Shown piece by piece: positions 54,801 to 59,140 of a DNA stretch of 64,000 nucleotides. The stretch lies in contig NC_132999.1 of NCBI RefSeq assembly GCF_048564905.1, forward strand, positions 53,383,701-53,447,700, written 5' to 3'. The DNA is from Vicugna pacos. Taxonomy: Eukaryota; Chordata; Mammalia; Artiodactyla; Camelidae. Below the pieces are notes generated by a model. It did not search any database. It was not told the origin of the DNA and worked only from the letters and a program-made list of their open reading frames with translations. Within the stretch, counting starts at the first letter, position 1, and each line of letters begins with the position of its first letter. The position numbers were made by a program, and so were the translations under genes.

Positions 54801-57800
54801 GGGCTTTGGTCCCCTGATCCTCATGAAGAAGGGATTGGATAAGATGATCTTGAAGGCCCTCCACCTGCACTGAGCCTCAGAATAGGTCAGACTCGCAGTG
54901 GGTCTTCACCAGCCACACGCTGGCTCTGCCCATTCAGGGAGCAGCAGGCGCCCACATCCCACAGTGGCCCCCACTGGCCCTCCCCCTGGCCAGAGACTCC
55001 CCGAGCACCTACATCTCTGACGACTGTGGATGGCACTGGCACCATCCCTGCTGAAACTCCAGCCGCTCCAGTTCCTGCAAAGTGCAGGCAGCAGCCTTTC
55101 TGCCGACGGGAAGCAGGGAAATGGCTTCTTTTGTCTGAGCGCTTCTGCTGTTTGTTTCCCAAAGCCATCGCTTTGCTTGTGTTGGGAGGTGTTCTCCCCT
55201 GGCTCTGAGTCTGAGCCTGGCCTGACCCCCTGCTCTAGGGGAGAGCACCCACCCACACCCCCGGCCCTGTCCCTCTGGCCCTCGTTCCTGGCAGCAGTGA
55301 CCTCAGCTTCTGTTTTCTCATAGCAGTTTCAACAGGGCCACAGAACAGACCAGCCCTCAAAACCTCTGCAGTGAACACGGGTGAACCAGGCATGGTAAGG
55401 TTTCCGGGCGAGCGGGCAGAGAGTCGGGAGCCGTGGTGGGGCGGGCTTGGCCCCCAAGTGCAGTGGGTCAGCACTGTCGTAGGGACTGGACTCTACCTCC
55501 ATCCACCTAAGGATTAAAGCAGAGGGCGGAGCCTGGATCCTTTCTGTGTAACTCCGTTAGCACCCAGACCCTCCACCGACTCTGCCCCTCATTCAGAGGC
55601 ACTTACAGTTGGTTATAGAGACCAGAGGGAAAGCAGAGTTTCCATAAACAGGCATTGGGATTCTAAAGTCACTTTATTTCATATTTCCTTTATTTTGTAT
55701 TACAACAAATATATACACTTAAAGCAGAGGTCAGCAAACTTTTCTCTAAAGGACCAAACAGTAAATATTTTAGGGTTTGGGGGCCCTCTGGTTTCTGACA
55801 CAACTTCTCAACTCTGCCATCATAGCACAGACCAGCCAGACACAATATGTAAATGAATGAGCACAGCTGTGTTCCGATAAAACTTTATAAGAACGGTCGG
55901 TGGGCTGGATTTGGCCCGTAAGCTGTAATTTGCTGATCCCTGCCTTAAACCATTATAGATATTTTGGAAAACCTACATAGAACATACCTTGCAGTCATGA
56001 TAAGGCCACTCACAGGTTAATGAATTCCAGCCAAGTATTTCTGCCTGAGCAACTCAGGCTGGTCTTCAGCTGACTGGCTGCTTTTGATAGCTTTATTTAA
56101 AAAAAAGAAAGAAAGAAAGAAAGTTGTTCCTAAAAAAAAGACACTTTTAACCTGGAACCACAAATGGGTTATATTAGAATGCTTTTAGCTCCAAATGATG
56201 GATACTTACCCATAAGCAAAATAGGGAATTCACTGGTTCATGTTAAGTGCAACAGTTTCATGCATGACTGGATCTAGGGGGTCAAACAGTCAGGGTTCTG
56301 TGTGTTTTTCACTTCTTGGTTCTGATTCCCTTGGAATCCTAGCTTTGGAGTCAAGCAGGTTTTCGCCATGTGGCAGGAAGGATGGCTGCTAGCAATTGGA
56401 GATCCAATAGGAAGAGAGACCTGGTCTCTTAGAGCATCCTTAAACCAATGCTTGCAGAAAGATTCTGATTGGCTCTGCCTGGATCATGGGCCTACTCTTG
56501 GACCAACGACTATATCCAAAAGATGTAGTTTTGTGACTGATCCAGTCTGGGTCACATGTCCAGCTGTGTAGCAAGGAGACGGGCCGGTGGGAGTGGTGGT
56601 ATTAGGGCGCTATGAGTGATCACCCCACCAGGACCATGTCAAGCAGGAAAAGGGTAGTTTCCTGAAAGAAGAGATTCAGGTTGAAGAAGACAGTCCACTA
56701 AAGCAGTGAAAAATAATAGTCCTTGGTGATAAAAAGGTTGGAACTCCAGTTCTAATGATCATAAATGGGCCCATGAGCCACGTACTGTATTATTACCTAA
56801 TCCTATGAATATACTGTGATGGGTTTGGGGTGTTTAGTATTGTCCCGGCCTCTGTTGGAGCTGGCAGGATACCTTGTTTTGAGCTTTTCAGGAGGAACAA
56901 GGCACTTCCCATCCCAAGGAAGGTGGAGGTAGGGGTCAGGGGGAGTGTGTGTAGGCTTGGCTGGAGACTGACTCTCCTACCCTGAACTGCCTGGATCCCA
57001 CCCCAGGAGTCCGGGCTCTAAAGTCAGGTACACCAATGTGGGCAGTGAGGCTCAGGGCAGCCCCATCACTCAGGCCTGCAGAGGCTGCTGAGCCCTGCAT
57101 AAGGCCCAGAAACTGCACAAACAAGGGGTGTGACCCATGAGGATTTGGAATCCCAGCAGGAAGAAGACCGTTACAAGCTGATGCTCAGTCGGAGTGACAG
57201 TGAAAATATTGCCAGTAACTACTTCCGGTCCAAGCGGGCCAGTCAGATCCTCAGCACGGATCCCATGAAGAGCCTCAGTGAGTGCCCTGCCCACCTCCTG
57301 TCCTCTAGCCCTCTGGCAACTGGGATGGATTTGGAGTCACACAGGCCTGGGTCAGAAACCCCTTTTCCTCTCTGAGCCTCAGTTTCCTCAGCTGTAAACT
57401 GAGGGGCATAGACCTCCGTCTCAGGACCAGGTGAGATGAGCTGGAGAAATGGCTCAGCCCAGGGCCTGGCGCACAGGACGCTGTGGAGCAGGTGCTCAGT
57501 ACACAGCCTCCCCTTTCCTCTACCCCTCTGTCTCCTGGGGGAGAGGTGCTGAGTCGGATTCCTCTGTCTCCCCTGACACACAGTAGGCCCTCAGCACACG
57601 GCTCAGGCCCCGGCACAGGGTACTCACCAGCTTCCTCAGATGCCAGTATTATAACGTTCTCCCACTGAGCCAAGGGTGGGCTGGGGCGGAGGGCAAAAAG
57701 GACAACAAAAGCAAAACATGCTTTTACAAGCGAGAATCAAAAAAAATCACTTTGGTGGAGGGAGGGTATAGCTCAGTGGTAGATGTGTGCCTAGCAGGCC

Positions 57801-58605
57801 CTGGGTTCAATCTGAAGTATCTCCATTTAAATAAACAAACAAACCTAATCACCACCCCTGCAAAAAAGAAAAATCATTTTGTTATTCTGCTTTTAAAACT
57901 AAAATCAAAGACCACAGAGTTTTCAATAAAATATCAATAAAAAGCAAATCTCAGTTCTCTATTGACGTTATTTGAGAGACAGAGTGGGTGGAGTTGAGGA
58001 ATAAGGAGCGAAAAGCGGGGCAGGAAAGAAACTAACATCAGCTGAGTACTTGGTGTTGTGCCCAGTGTTGCAGATGAGGAAACCGAGGCTCAGAGATGAG
58101 GAGCGGCTCCTCAGGGTTACACTTCCAGGAAGTGGCGGAGCTGGGCTTTGAACCCAGGCTTGTCTGGTTTGAGATCCCAGACTGCTTCAGCCTGAGACTC
58201 TCAAACTCCACGCTCCCAGCCCAGACCCTTTGGACACAGATGGAGCGCTGGGTCTGAGGCCTCAGCCAGAGCGGCTTCTCAGAGCGTGGGGTCCCCGCTG
58301 CAGGACCAGGGCCCCTGGCTGGGTGAGGGGTGGGCCAGACTCTCCACCCCTCCACCCCCCATGGAGTCTCTTCTCTCCATCACCTGCCCTCCTGGCTCAC
58401 CAGCGCTCCGCTCCTCTTCTCCACAGCACATCACAGCTCGCCACCAGGCCTCAGCTCCCCGCTCAGCAACCACTCTGCCATCCCGCCCATCCAGGCCCCT
58501 GAAATGCCCCAGCCTCGGCCCTTCCGCCTTGAGTCTCTTGACATCCCCTTCACCAAGGCCAAGCGTAAGAAAAGCAAAAGCAGCTTTGGCAGCGAGCCTC
58601 TGTGA
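18582..58605 (+). CDS. KIF17: Kinesin-like protein KIF17 (homodimeric kinesin-2 motor), fifteen coding exons
   Basis: Joined CDS: 18582-18812, 24200-24346, 25290-25391, 30659-30848, 33711-34163, 36205-36314, 40437-40584, 42138-42685, 43654-43734, 44583-44794, 46945-47176, 53984-54242, 55324-55394, 57160-57277, 58427-58605. All GT-AG with consistent phases, 1026 codons (human 1029 as I recall). The N-terminal motor spans about 1-340: P-loop GQTGSGKS at 91-98, switch I SSRSH at 207-211, switch II DLAGSE at 240-245. Coiled-coil segments lie near 340-465 and 745-860, separated by an acidic, less conserved linker. The tail ends with a basic KAKRKKSK cluster (nuclear/ciliary targeting) and GSEPL, the region known to bind the Mint1 PDZ domain; Ser1017 appears to match the CaMKII-regulated mouse Ser1029. 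It moves NMDA-receptor vesicles in dendrites and reaches ciliary tips with IFT. The start ATG in GCGCCATGG is a strong Kozak site. Confidence 0.96.
20545..20700 (-). repeat. L2-like LINE fragment
   Basis: CATTCATTCAGGTAACAAAT, then GCTGTCCTAGGCATGGGG and CCCTCAGCGAGCTTGTGG match the reversed 3' end of L2. Confidence 0.5.
21195..21247. repeat. Pyrimidine-rich tract
   Basis: A nearly pure C/T run with five or more C-runs of four to six bases on this strand. The opposite strand has G-quadruplex potential. Confidence 0.6.
22061..22218. mobile_element. Short non-autonomous hAT-like element
   Basis: The ends are inverted copies of each other: GGTACCACTAGCCACATGTG on the left and TGTGTGGCTAGTGGCTACCA on the right. 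This is a MER-type hAT miniature element of about 160 bp without coding capacity. Family name not certain. Confidence 0.55.
22226..22664. mobile_element. Non-autonomous hAT-like element
   Basis: Starts CAGTGTTTTCCAATACGG and ends GGCTACCCTACTGGACAG, imperfect inverted termini typical of a MER hAT family. The interior has AGTCTTTGAAATCTGGTGTG and CAGGTGAAATTAATTTTAAT segments familiar from it. It sits 8 bp from the preceding element. Confidence 0.55.
23035..23205 (-). mobile_element. L1 3'-end fragment
   Basis: A T-rich start (reversed poly-A) followed by GTAGTTGATTTACAATGTTA and TTCCCTGTGCTGTACAGTAG, which I recognise as the reversed 3' end of a cetartiodactyl L1. Confidence 0.7.
23315..23455 (+). 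repeat. L2 LINE 3'-end fragment
   Basis: GCACGAGGGCAGGGACTGGG, then CAGAGCACAGTGCCCGGCAC and a GTGGAATGAATAATCG end, sense L2 order. Confidence 0.6.
23790..23990 (-). repeat. MIR SINE
   Basis: Antisense MIR: GTTACAGGTGAGGAACCTGA, GCCAAGGGCACACAGTCGGT, GTGGCCAGGCTCTGAACCAG. Confidence 0.55.
24200..24346 (+). CDS. KIF17: KIF17 exon 2 (P-loop)
   Basis: 49 codons, [20 protein letters not shown] onward to FESVQ. It contains the Walker A motif. Acceptor CATGCAG, donor GTATGG. Confidence 0.96.
25290..25391 (+). CDS. KIF17: KIF17 exon 3
   Basis: 34 codons, [20 protein letters not shown] to KLE, including the conserved kinesin SYLEIYNE segment. Acceptor CCCTGCAG, donor GTAGGT. Confidence 0.96.
25741..26160 (-). 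repeat. MIR SINE interrupted by a mariner-type element
   Basis: The left part (to 25828) reads ATTTATTGAGCACTTACTGT to CAGTCACCTTTCAGGTAG. The right part (from 26037) reads TTATTATTGCCAGTTTACCG through TTGAACCCAGGTCTGTCC. The two halves join into one antisense MIR with the element at 25829-26036 removed. Confidence 0.7.
25829..26036. mobile_element. Tc1/mariner-type miniature element with TA duplication
   Basis: 208 bp with inverted termini: CAGGTTTCCCTCACTTTCGG at the left and, reversed from the right, CAGGTGTCCTTTACTTTCCG, about 21 of 25 positions matching. A TA lies on both sides (25827-25828, 26037-26038), the target duplication of mariner-like transposons. Too short for a transposase, so non-autonomous. 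Confidence 0.7.
26262..26362 (+). repeat. MIR SINE fragment
   Basis: 3' half of MIR in sense: GACCTCATGAGGTTGTTGTG, AGAGTGCCAGTGCACAGTAG. Confidence 0.55.
26623..26751 (+). mobile_element. Camelid tRNA-derived SINE (Vic-1 type)
   Basis: A box TCTAGCTCATTGGTAGAG, B box GAGTTCAATCC, A-rich tail with CCTAATTACC. The flanking duplications are AAGTTAGGCAGAACTTGG (26605-26622) and AAGATAAGCAGAACTTGG (26752-26769), 16 of 18 identical. It has a small TTTAG insertion between the tRNA-like arms. Confidence 0.88.
27640..27770 (-). repeat. MIR-like fragment
   Basis: CAGAAACTGAGTCTCAGGGA followed by CTTGGCCAAAGTCACACAGT, antisense MIR core. Confidence 0.45.
28385..28560 (-). repeat. MIR SINE
   Basis: Antisense MIR: CCTCACAACAGCCTTGGGAG, GAGGAAACTGAGGCTCAAAG, AGAGATGGGATTTGCATCCA. 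Confidence 0.6.
28848..28863. promoter_or_regulatory. KIF17: RFX X-box-like palindrome in KIF17 intron 3
   Basis: GTTGCCATGGCGACTG: the first 14 bases differ by one base from the palindrome GTTGCCATGGCAAC. A second half-site, GTTACC, begins at 28891. The surroundings are GC-rich and free of obvious repeats. Function is inferred. Confidence 0.4.
29150..29315 (-). repeat. MIR SINE
   Basis: Antisense MIR: CATTTTAGAATGAGGAAACC, then CTTCCCCAACTCAGAAGTCA and ACCAGGTTTCTAACCCTGG. Confidence 0.55.
29640..29735 (+). repeat. MIR SINE fragment
   Basis: AGCTGTGTGACTTTCAGTGG, CCTTAACCTTTCTGTGCCTC: sense MIR core. Confidence 0.55.
30310..30545 (-). repeat. MIR SINE
   Basis: Well-preserved antisense MIR: CCATTTTACAGATGTGGAAA, CTCAGAGAGGTTAAGTTACT, GGCCCAAGGTCCCACAGC. 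It ends about 115 bp before exon 4. Confidence 0.7.
30659..30848 (+). CDS. KIF17: KIF17 exon 4 (switch I)
   Basis: 63 codons plus one base, [20 protein letters not shown] through SIEIYAV, with the switch I SSRSH motif. The ATG at its start is an internal codon (Leu in human as I recall). Acceptor CCCGCAG, donor GTAAGT. Confidence 0.96.
31030..31250 (-). repeat. MIR SINE
   Basis: Antisense MIR: GAGTACTTACCATGTGCCAT, CCAGCAACCCCATGAGATGG, ATTTCACAGGTGAGGAAATT. Confidence 0.6.
31308..31341 (+). repeat. Heptamer tandem repeat (TCCTGAG)n
   Basis: Almost five exact head-to-tail copies of TCCTGAG in KIF17 intron 4. Confidence 0.8.
31365..31615 (-). repeat. MIR SINE, near full length
   Basis: Antisense MIR: TTCTAAGTGCTTCATTCTGC, ATGAGGAAACGGAGGCTCTG, GCAGAGCTGGGATTTGAACC. 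Confidence 0.7.
32000..32510 (-). repeat. Old LINE fragment, family uncertain
   Basis: Includes AATAATGCCATGATGAACAT and AAGGCTCCTGGTACGTTCTG, motifs of an ancient mammalian LINE read in reverse. I cannot separate L1 from L2/L3 here. Confidence 0.3.
32740..32985 (-). repeat. MIR SINE
   Basis: Antisense MIR: CTTGCTGTGTGCCAGGCTTG, CATCCTCACAACAGCCCTTC, GAGACTGAGGCTTAGAGTCG. Confidence 0.6.
33100..33330 (-). repeat. MIR SINE
   Basis: Antisense MIR: AGAATTGAGGGTCAGAGAGG, CTGCCAAGGTCACACAGCAA. Confidence 0.6.
33455..33640 (+). repeat. MIR SINE
   Basis: Sense MIR: CCACCACTTAGCAGCTGTGT, GACCTTGGGCAAGTTAAGTA, CTCATCTCTGACGTGGGCAC. Ends just before exon 5. Confidence 0.7.
33711..34163 (+). CDS. KIF17: KIF17 exon 5 (switch II, end of motor)
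   Basis: The largest motor exon. Begins [20 protein letters not shown], contains [10 protein letters not shown] and [19 protein letters not shown], and ends the motor at [15 protein letters not shown] before the neck helix. Acceptor CTGTCTGCAG, donor GTGGGC, phase 1 at both ends. Confidence 0.97.
34701..35050 (+). repeat. Degenerate (TCCA)n / (CATC)n microsatellite field
   Basis: About 350 bp of CATCCATC-type sequence. The purest stretch, near 34808-34834, has several exact CCAT units; the rest is interrupted by C- and T-rich variants. Confidence 0.85.
35045..35290 (-). repeat. L2-like LINE fragment
   Basis: TTCACTGAGCACTCTCTCTG, CCTGGGGACGCAGAGATGAA, GGGAAAGCTTCACAGAGG fit a reversed L2 3' region. 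Confidence 0.5.
35630..36050 (+). repeat. L2 LINE 3' end
   Basis: Sense L2: CACAGGACCTTTGCATGCAC, CAAGAGGCCTCCCCTGTCCA, and the terminal GGTGCTCAAGAAGTATTCGT. Confidence 0.6.
36205..36314 (+). CDS. KIF17: KIF17 exon 6
   Basis: 37 codons with the split Ala, [16 protein letters not shown] to LIRE: a Pro-rich hinge leading into the next coiled coil. Acceptor TTCTCCCAG, donor GTGAGG. Confidence 0.93.
36410..36540 (-). repeat. MIR SINE fragment
   Basis: Antisense MIR: GGGGCTCAGAGAGGTGCTGT, TACCCAAGGTCACACAGCTA. Confidence 0.6.
36571..36606 (+). other. G-quadruplex-prone tract
   Basis: Four G-runs of 4 to 10 bases separated by short loops, on the strand that matches KIF17 RNA. Confidence 0.5.
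38255..38395 (+). repeat. MIR SINE fragment
   Basis: TTTAAGCTCTCCAAGCCTGT, TTCCTTATCTCTAGGGTGGG, GGGTGAAATGAAGGC: 3' half of MIR. Confidence 0.5.
39650..40080 (-). repeat. L2-like LINE fragment
   Basis: Resembles a reversed L2 3' region: AGCTGAGGCCTGAAGGGATG and GAGCAAAGGCCCTGAGGTTG segments. Bounds are rough. Confidence 0.4.
40437..40584 (+). CDS. KIF17: KIF17 exon 7 (coiled coil)
   Basis: 49 codons plus one base, [20 protein letters not shown] through ENLRKET. The heptad pattern is clear. Acceptor CTCCCAG, donor GTAGGC. Confidence 0.95.
40655..40865 (-). repeat. MIR SINE
   Basis: Antisense MIR: TTATAGATGAGCACAGAGAG, TAACTTGCCCATGGTCACAC, GAGCCAGGATTTGAACCCAG. Confidence 0.7.
41185..41365 (-). 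repeat. MIR-like fragment
   Basis: TTTATTGGGCATTGCTGTTC, CCCTCACGTTGCAGGTGTGC, GCCACAAGCTAGGGAGTGG. Confidence 0.4.
42138..42685 (+). CDS. KIF17: KIF17 exon 8 (acidic linker)
   Basis: 183 codons from the split Glu, [20 protein letters not shown] through VPKVSTQ. A Glu/Ser/Pro-rich, fast-evolving linker with a conserved end, [18 protein letters not shown]. Acceptor CACTGACAG, donor GTAGCT. Confidence 0.93.
43225..43425 (+). repeat. MIR SINE, near full length
   Basis: Sense MIR from AAGAGCACAGGCCTTTGAAT through GTCTATAAAATGGGGATTCT to ACATAGCAGGTGCTCAG. Confidence 0.7.
43654..43734 (+). CDS. KIF17: KIF17 exon 9
   Basis: 27 codons, [20 protein letters not shown] to PLPRT, phase 0 at both ends. 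Acceptor CTCCTGCCAG, donor GTGAGT. Confidence 0.92.
44172..44270 (+). CDS. KIF17: Candidate KIF17 cassette exon (unproven)
   Basis: A 99-nt interval with a strong acceptor (CTTCTCTTCTGTTTCAG) and a GTAGGA donor. It reads open for exactly 33 codons in the phase needed between exons 9 and 10 ([13 protein letters not shown] at its start, SGPDYW at its end). I do not recall it in the human protein, and it could be chance. Confidence 0.25.
44583..44794 (+). CDS. KIF17: KIF17 exon 10 (acidic linker)
   Basis: 70 codons plus two bases, [13 protein letters not shown] through QQQVLA. Low-complexity Ala/Glu-rich linker. Acceptor GTGCTCAAG, donor GTAAGC. Confidence 0.88.
45255..45380 (+). repeat. MIR SINE fragment
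   Basis: GTGCAAGTCACTTAACATCT, CTGAGCCTTGGTTCTCACCT: sense MIR core. Confidence 0.6.
45415..45560 (-). repeat. L2-like LINE fragment
   Basis: ACTGAGCAAATGCTACATGC, TGCAAGCATGAATGGATGTC and AAGGGGCTCTCGGTCCAGGG fit a reversed L2 3' end. Confidence 0.45.
45590..45775 (+). repeat. MIR SINE fragment
   Basis: TTAACCTCTCTGTGCCTTAG, GCTTGTTGTGAGGGTCAAAT: sense MIR core and 3' half. Confidence 0.55.
46070..46145 (-). mobile_element. Short L1 3'-end fragment
   Basis: T-rich start, then GAAGTCTAGTTAATTTACAG and GGCGTACAGCATAGTGACTC, the same L1 3' end type as at 23035. Confidence 0.65.
46945..47176 (+). CDS. KIF17: KIF17 exon 11 (coiled coil)
   Basis: One base plus 77 codons, [20 protein letters not shown] through LLEKMQKK, with DEDSGDW in the middle. 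Acceptor TTCCGCAG, donor GTGAGG. Confidence 0.95.
47268..47400 (-). repeat. L2-like LINE fragment
   Basis: TATTCAGCGCCTACTGTGGG, CGTGGAGCTCACGGTCCAGG: reversed L2 3' end. Confidence 0.5.
48990..49265 (-). mobile_element. Probable MaLR/MLT1-type LTR fragment (fossil)
   Basis: AGCAAATTACCACACATTTA, TTAGTTGCTTAAAACAGCAC, GGTCCTAGGGGAGAATCCGT are landmarks I associate with old MaLR LTRs read in reverse. Non-coding and strongly diverged. Confidence 0.4.
49550..50960 (-). mobile_element. Old L1 fragment, reverse orientation
   Basis: Reversed L1 text: TGGACATTTGGGTTGTTTCC, GATCCACTTGGAATTTATCC and similar segments in the expected order from the 3' UTR towards ORF2. It is interrupted by a younger L1 3' end at 49919-50191. 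Many changes; no open ORF2. Confidence 0.65.
49919..50191 (-). mobile_element. Truncated L1 3' end inserted in the older L1
   Basis: Contains ATTGAGATATAATTGACATA and TAACTATAGTCCCCATGCTG (reversed L1 3' end). It is bracketed by exact 11-bp duplications, CAGTGTAGTTT at 49908-49918 and 50192-50202, so it is a separate, later insertion. Confidence 0.7.
52459..52488 (-). mobile_element. Minimal retrotransposition scar (poly-T only)
   Basis: A 30-bp T-rich insert flanked by exact 11-bp duplications, AGGACAGTCTT at 52448-52458 and 52489-52499. It breaks an otherwise continuous L1 sequence. Confidence 0.7.
52795..52934 (+). mobile_element. Camelid tRNA-derived SINE nested in L1
   Basis: ATATAGCTCAAGTGATAGAA A-box region, GGGTTCAATCC B box, A-rich tail with CTAATTACC. 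The imperfect duplications ATCAAAAATGAAAAGACAA (52776-52794) and ATCAAAATGAAACAA (52935-52949) flank it within L1 text. Confidence 0.85.
53984..54242 (+). CDS. KIF17: KIF17 exon 12
   Basis: 86 codons plus one base, [20 protein letters not shown] through IIKTSLPV. It covers the end of the coiled coil and the conserved [12 protein letters not shown] tail segment. Acceptor GTTTTCAG, donor GTCAGG. Confidence 0.96.
54385..54560 (+). repeat. MIR SINE
   Basis: Sense MIR: CTGGCTGCACCATTCCCTGT, TCATCTGTGAAATGGAGATT, GAGCCATGCCTGGCACATTT. Confidence 0.6.
54595..54720 (-). repeat. MIR SINE fragment
   Basis: CCCATTTTACATATGAGGAC, TCAGAGAGTGTAAGTGACTT: antisense MIR core. Confidence 0.5.
55324..55394 (+). 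CDS. KIF17: KIF17 exon 13
   Basis: 71 nt encoding [20 protein letters not shown] through EPGM. The acceptor is TAGCAG, so a three-base shorter form (losing one Ala) is possible. Donor GTAAGG. Confidence 0.9.
55395..57159 (+). other. KIF17: KIF17 intron 13
   Basis: 1.77 kb with a hAT-type element (55725-55942), a short (GAAA)n run near 56105 and old unnamed repeat-like sequence about 56160-56600. The stretch before the exon 14 acceptor is poor in pyrimidines. Confidence 0.6.
55725..55942. mobile_element. Non-autonomous hAT-type element
   Basis: 218 bp with inverted termini CAGAGGTCAGCAAA and, reversed, CAGGGATCAGCAAA. Flanking 8-mers ACTTAAAG (55717-55724) and CCTTAAAC (55943-55950) share six bases, fitting an aged hAT 8-bp duplication. 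The interior CAGTAAATATTTTAGG and AATAAAACTTTAT-like text are typical of a common MER family. Confidence 0.75.
57160..57277 (+). CDS. KIF17: KIF17 exon 14
   Basis: 39 codons plus one base, [20 protein letters not shown] through MKSL. The acceptor is a CAGCAG tandem; using the upstream AG would add one Gln and start the exon at 57157. Donor GTGAGT. Confidence 0.92.
57335..57495 (+). repeat. MIR SINE
   Basis: TCTGAGCCTCAGTTTCCTCA, GCTGTAAACTGAGGGGCATA, GGGCCTGGCGCACAGGACGC: sense MIR. Confidence 0.6.
57754..57868 (+). mobile_element. Camelid tRNA-derived SINE (Vic-1 type)
   Basis: GGGTATAGCTCAGTGGTAGA A box, TGGGTTCAATCTGAAG B-box region, A-rich tail with CCTAATCACC. Imperfect duplications AAAAAATCACTTT (57741-57753) and AAAAATCATTTT (57869-57880). 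Confidence 0.85.
58030..58205 (-). repeat. MIR SINE
   Basis: Antisense MIR: GCAGATGAGGAAACCGAGGC, GCGGAGCTGGGCTTTGAACC. Confidence 0.6.
58427..58605 (+). CDS. KIF17: KIF17 exon 15 (last, stop TGA)
   Basis: Split Thr then [16 protein letters not shown] through SSFGSEPL and TGA at 58603-58605. It holds the basic KRKKSK targeting signal and the PDZ-type C terminus. Acceptor CTCCACAG. Confidence 0.96.
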
Positions 58606-59140
58606 ACACACTGCCTGCTGCCACCCTGCCTTCAGGCTTCCGTGAGATGGCCAGGCCCTCACAGCCCCAGCCAGGCCTCCTCCCACCTGCCCCCTGTGGT
58701 GATCAGGGCGCCCCAAGGGTTCCCTTCCCTGCTTCCCAGAGAGCCTACTCTGCCTGGGGCTTGAGCCCCCTTGGAGGCTGGACCATCCTTGGAGAGACCC
58801 GCTCAGGCTCTCCGCCCGCATCAGTGTCTCCATCCGCTCACCTGCTACAGAGCCGTCTGTGCCCACCAGTGTTGTTTTGTGCCCCGCCGGGCTCAGAAAC
58901 CTTAGCTCTGCCTCAGGGCCTCCACCAGCAGCCCGACAGCTTGGGCAGCAACTTCCACATGGATCAAGCTCAACGTCTCGGCGACTGAAAATCGTGCCTC
59001 CGTCCAGTTGGCCCCACTTGGTGGGGAAGCGTGGTGGGACAGGCACAGGAGGAATCCTAGAGCAGCTAGTCTGCGGCCCAGAGGAGGCCACTCCACATTA
59101 AGCTGCCCCAATAAACTGCCTTTTACTAATGAAGTACTCT
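58606..59140 (+). other. KIF17: KIF17 3' UTR
   Basis: About 0.53 kb between the stop and the poly(A) signal; C/T-rich, no repeats recognised. Confidence 0.7.
59110..59115 (+). terminator. KIF17: KIF17 poly(A) signal
   Basis: AATAAA in CCCCAATAAACTGCC, 505 bp after the stop, with a T- and GT-containing stretch downstream. The best-placed signal after the last exon. Confidence 0.75.
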
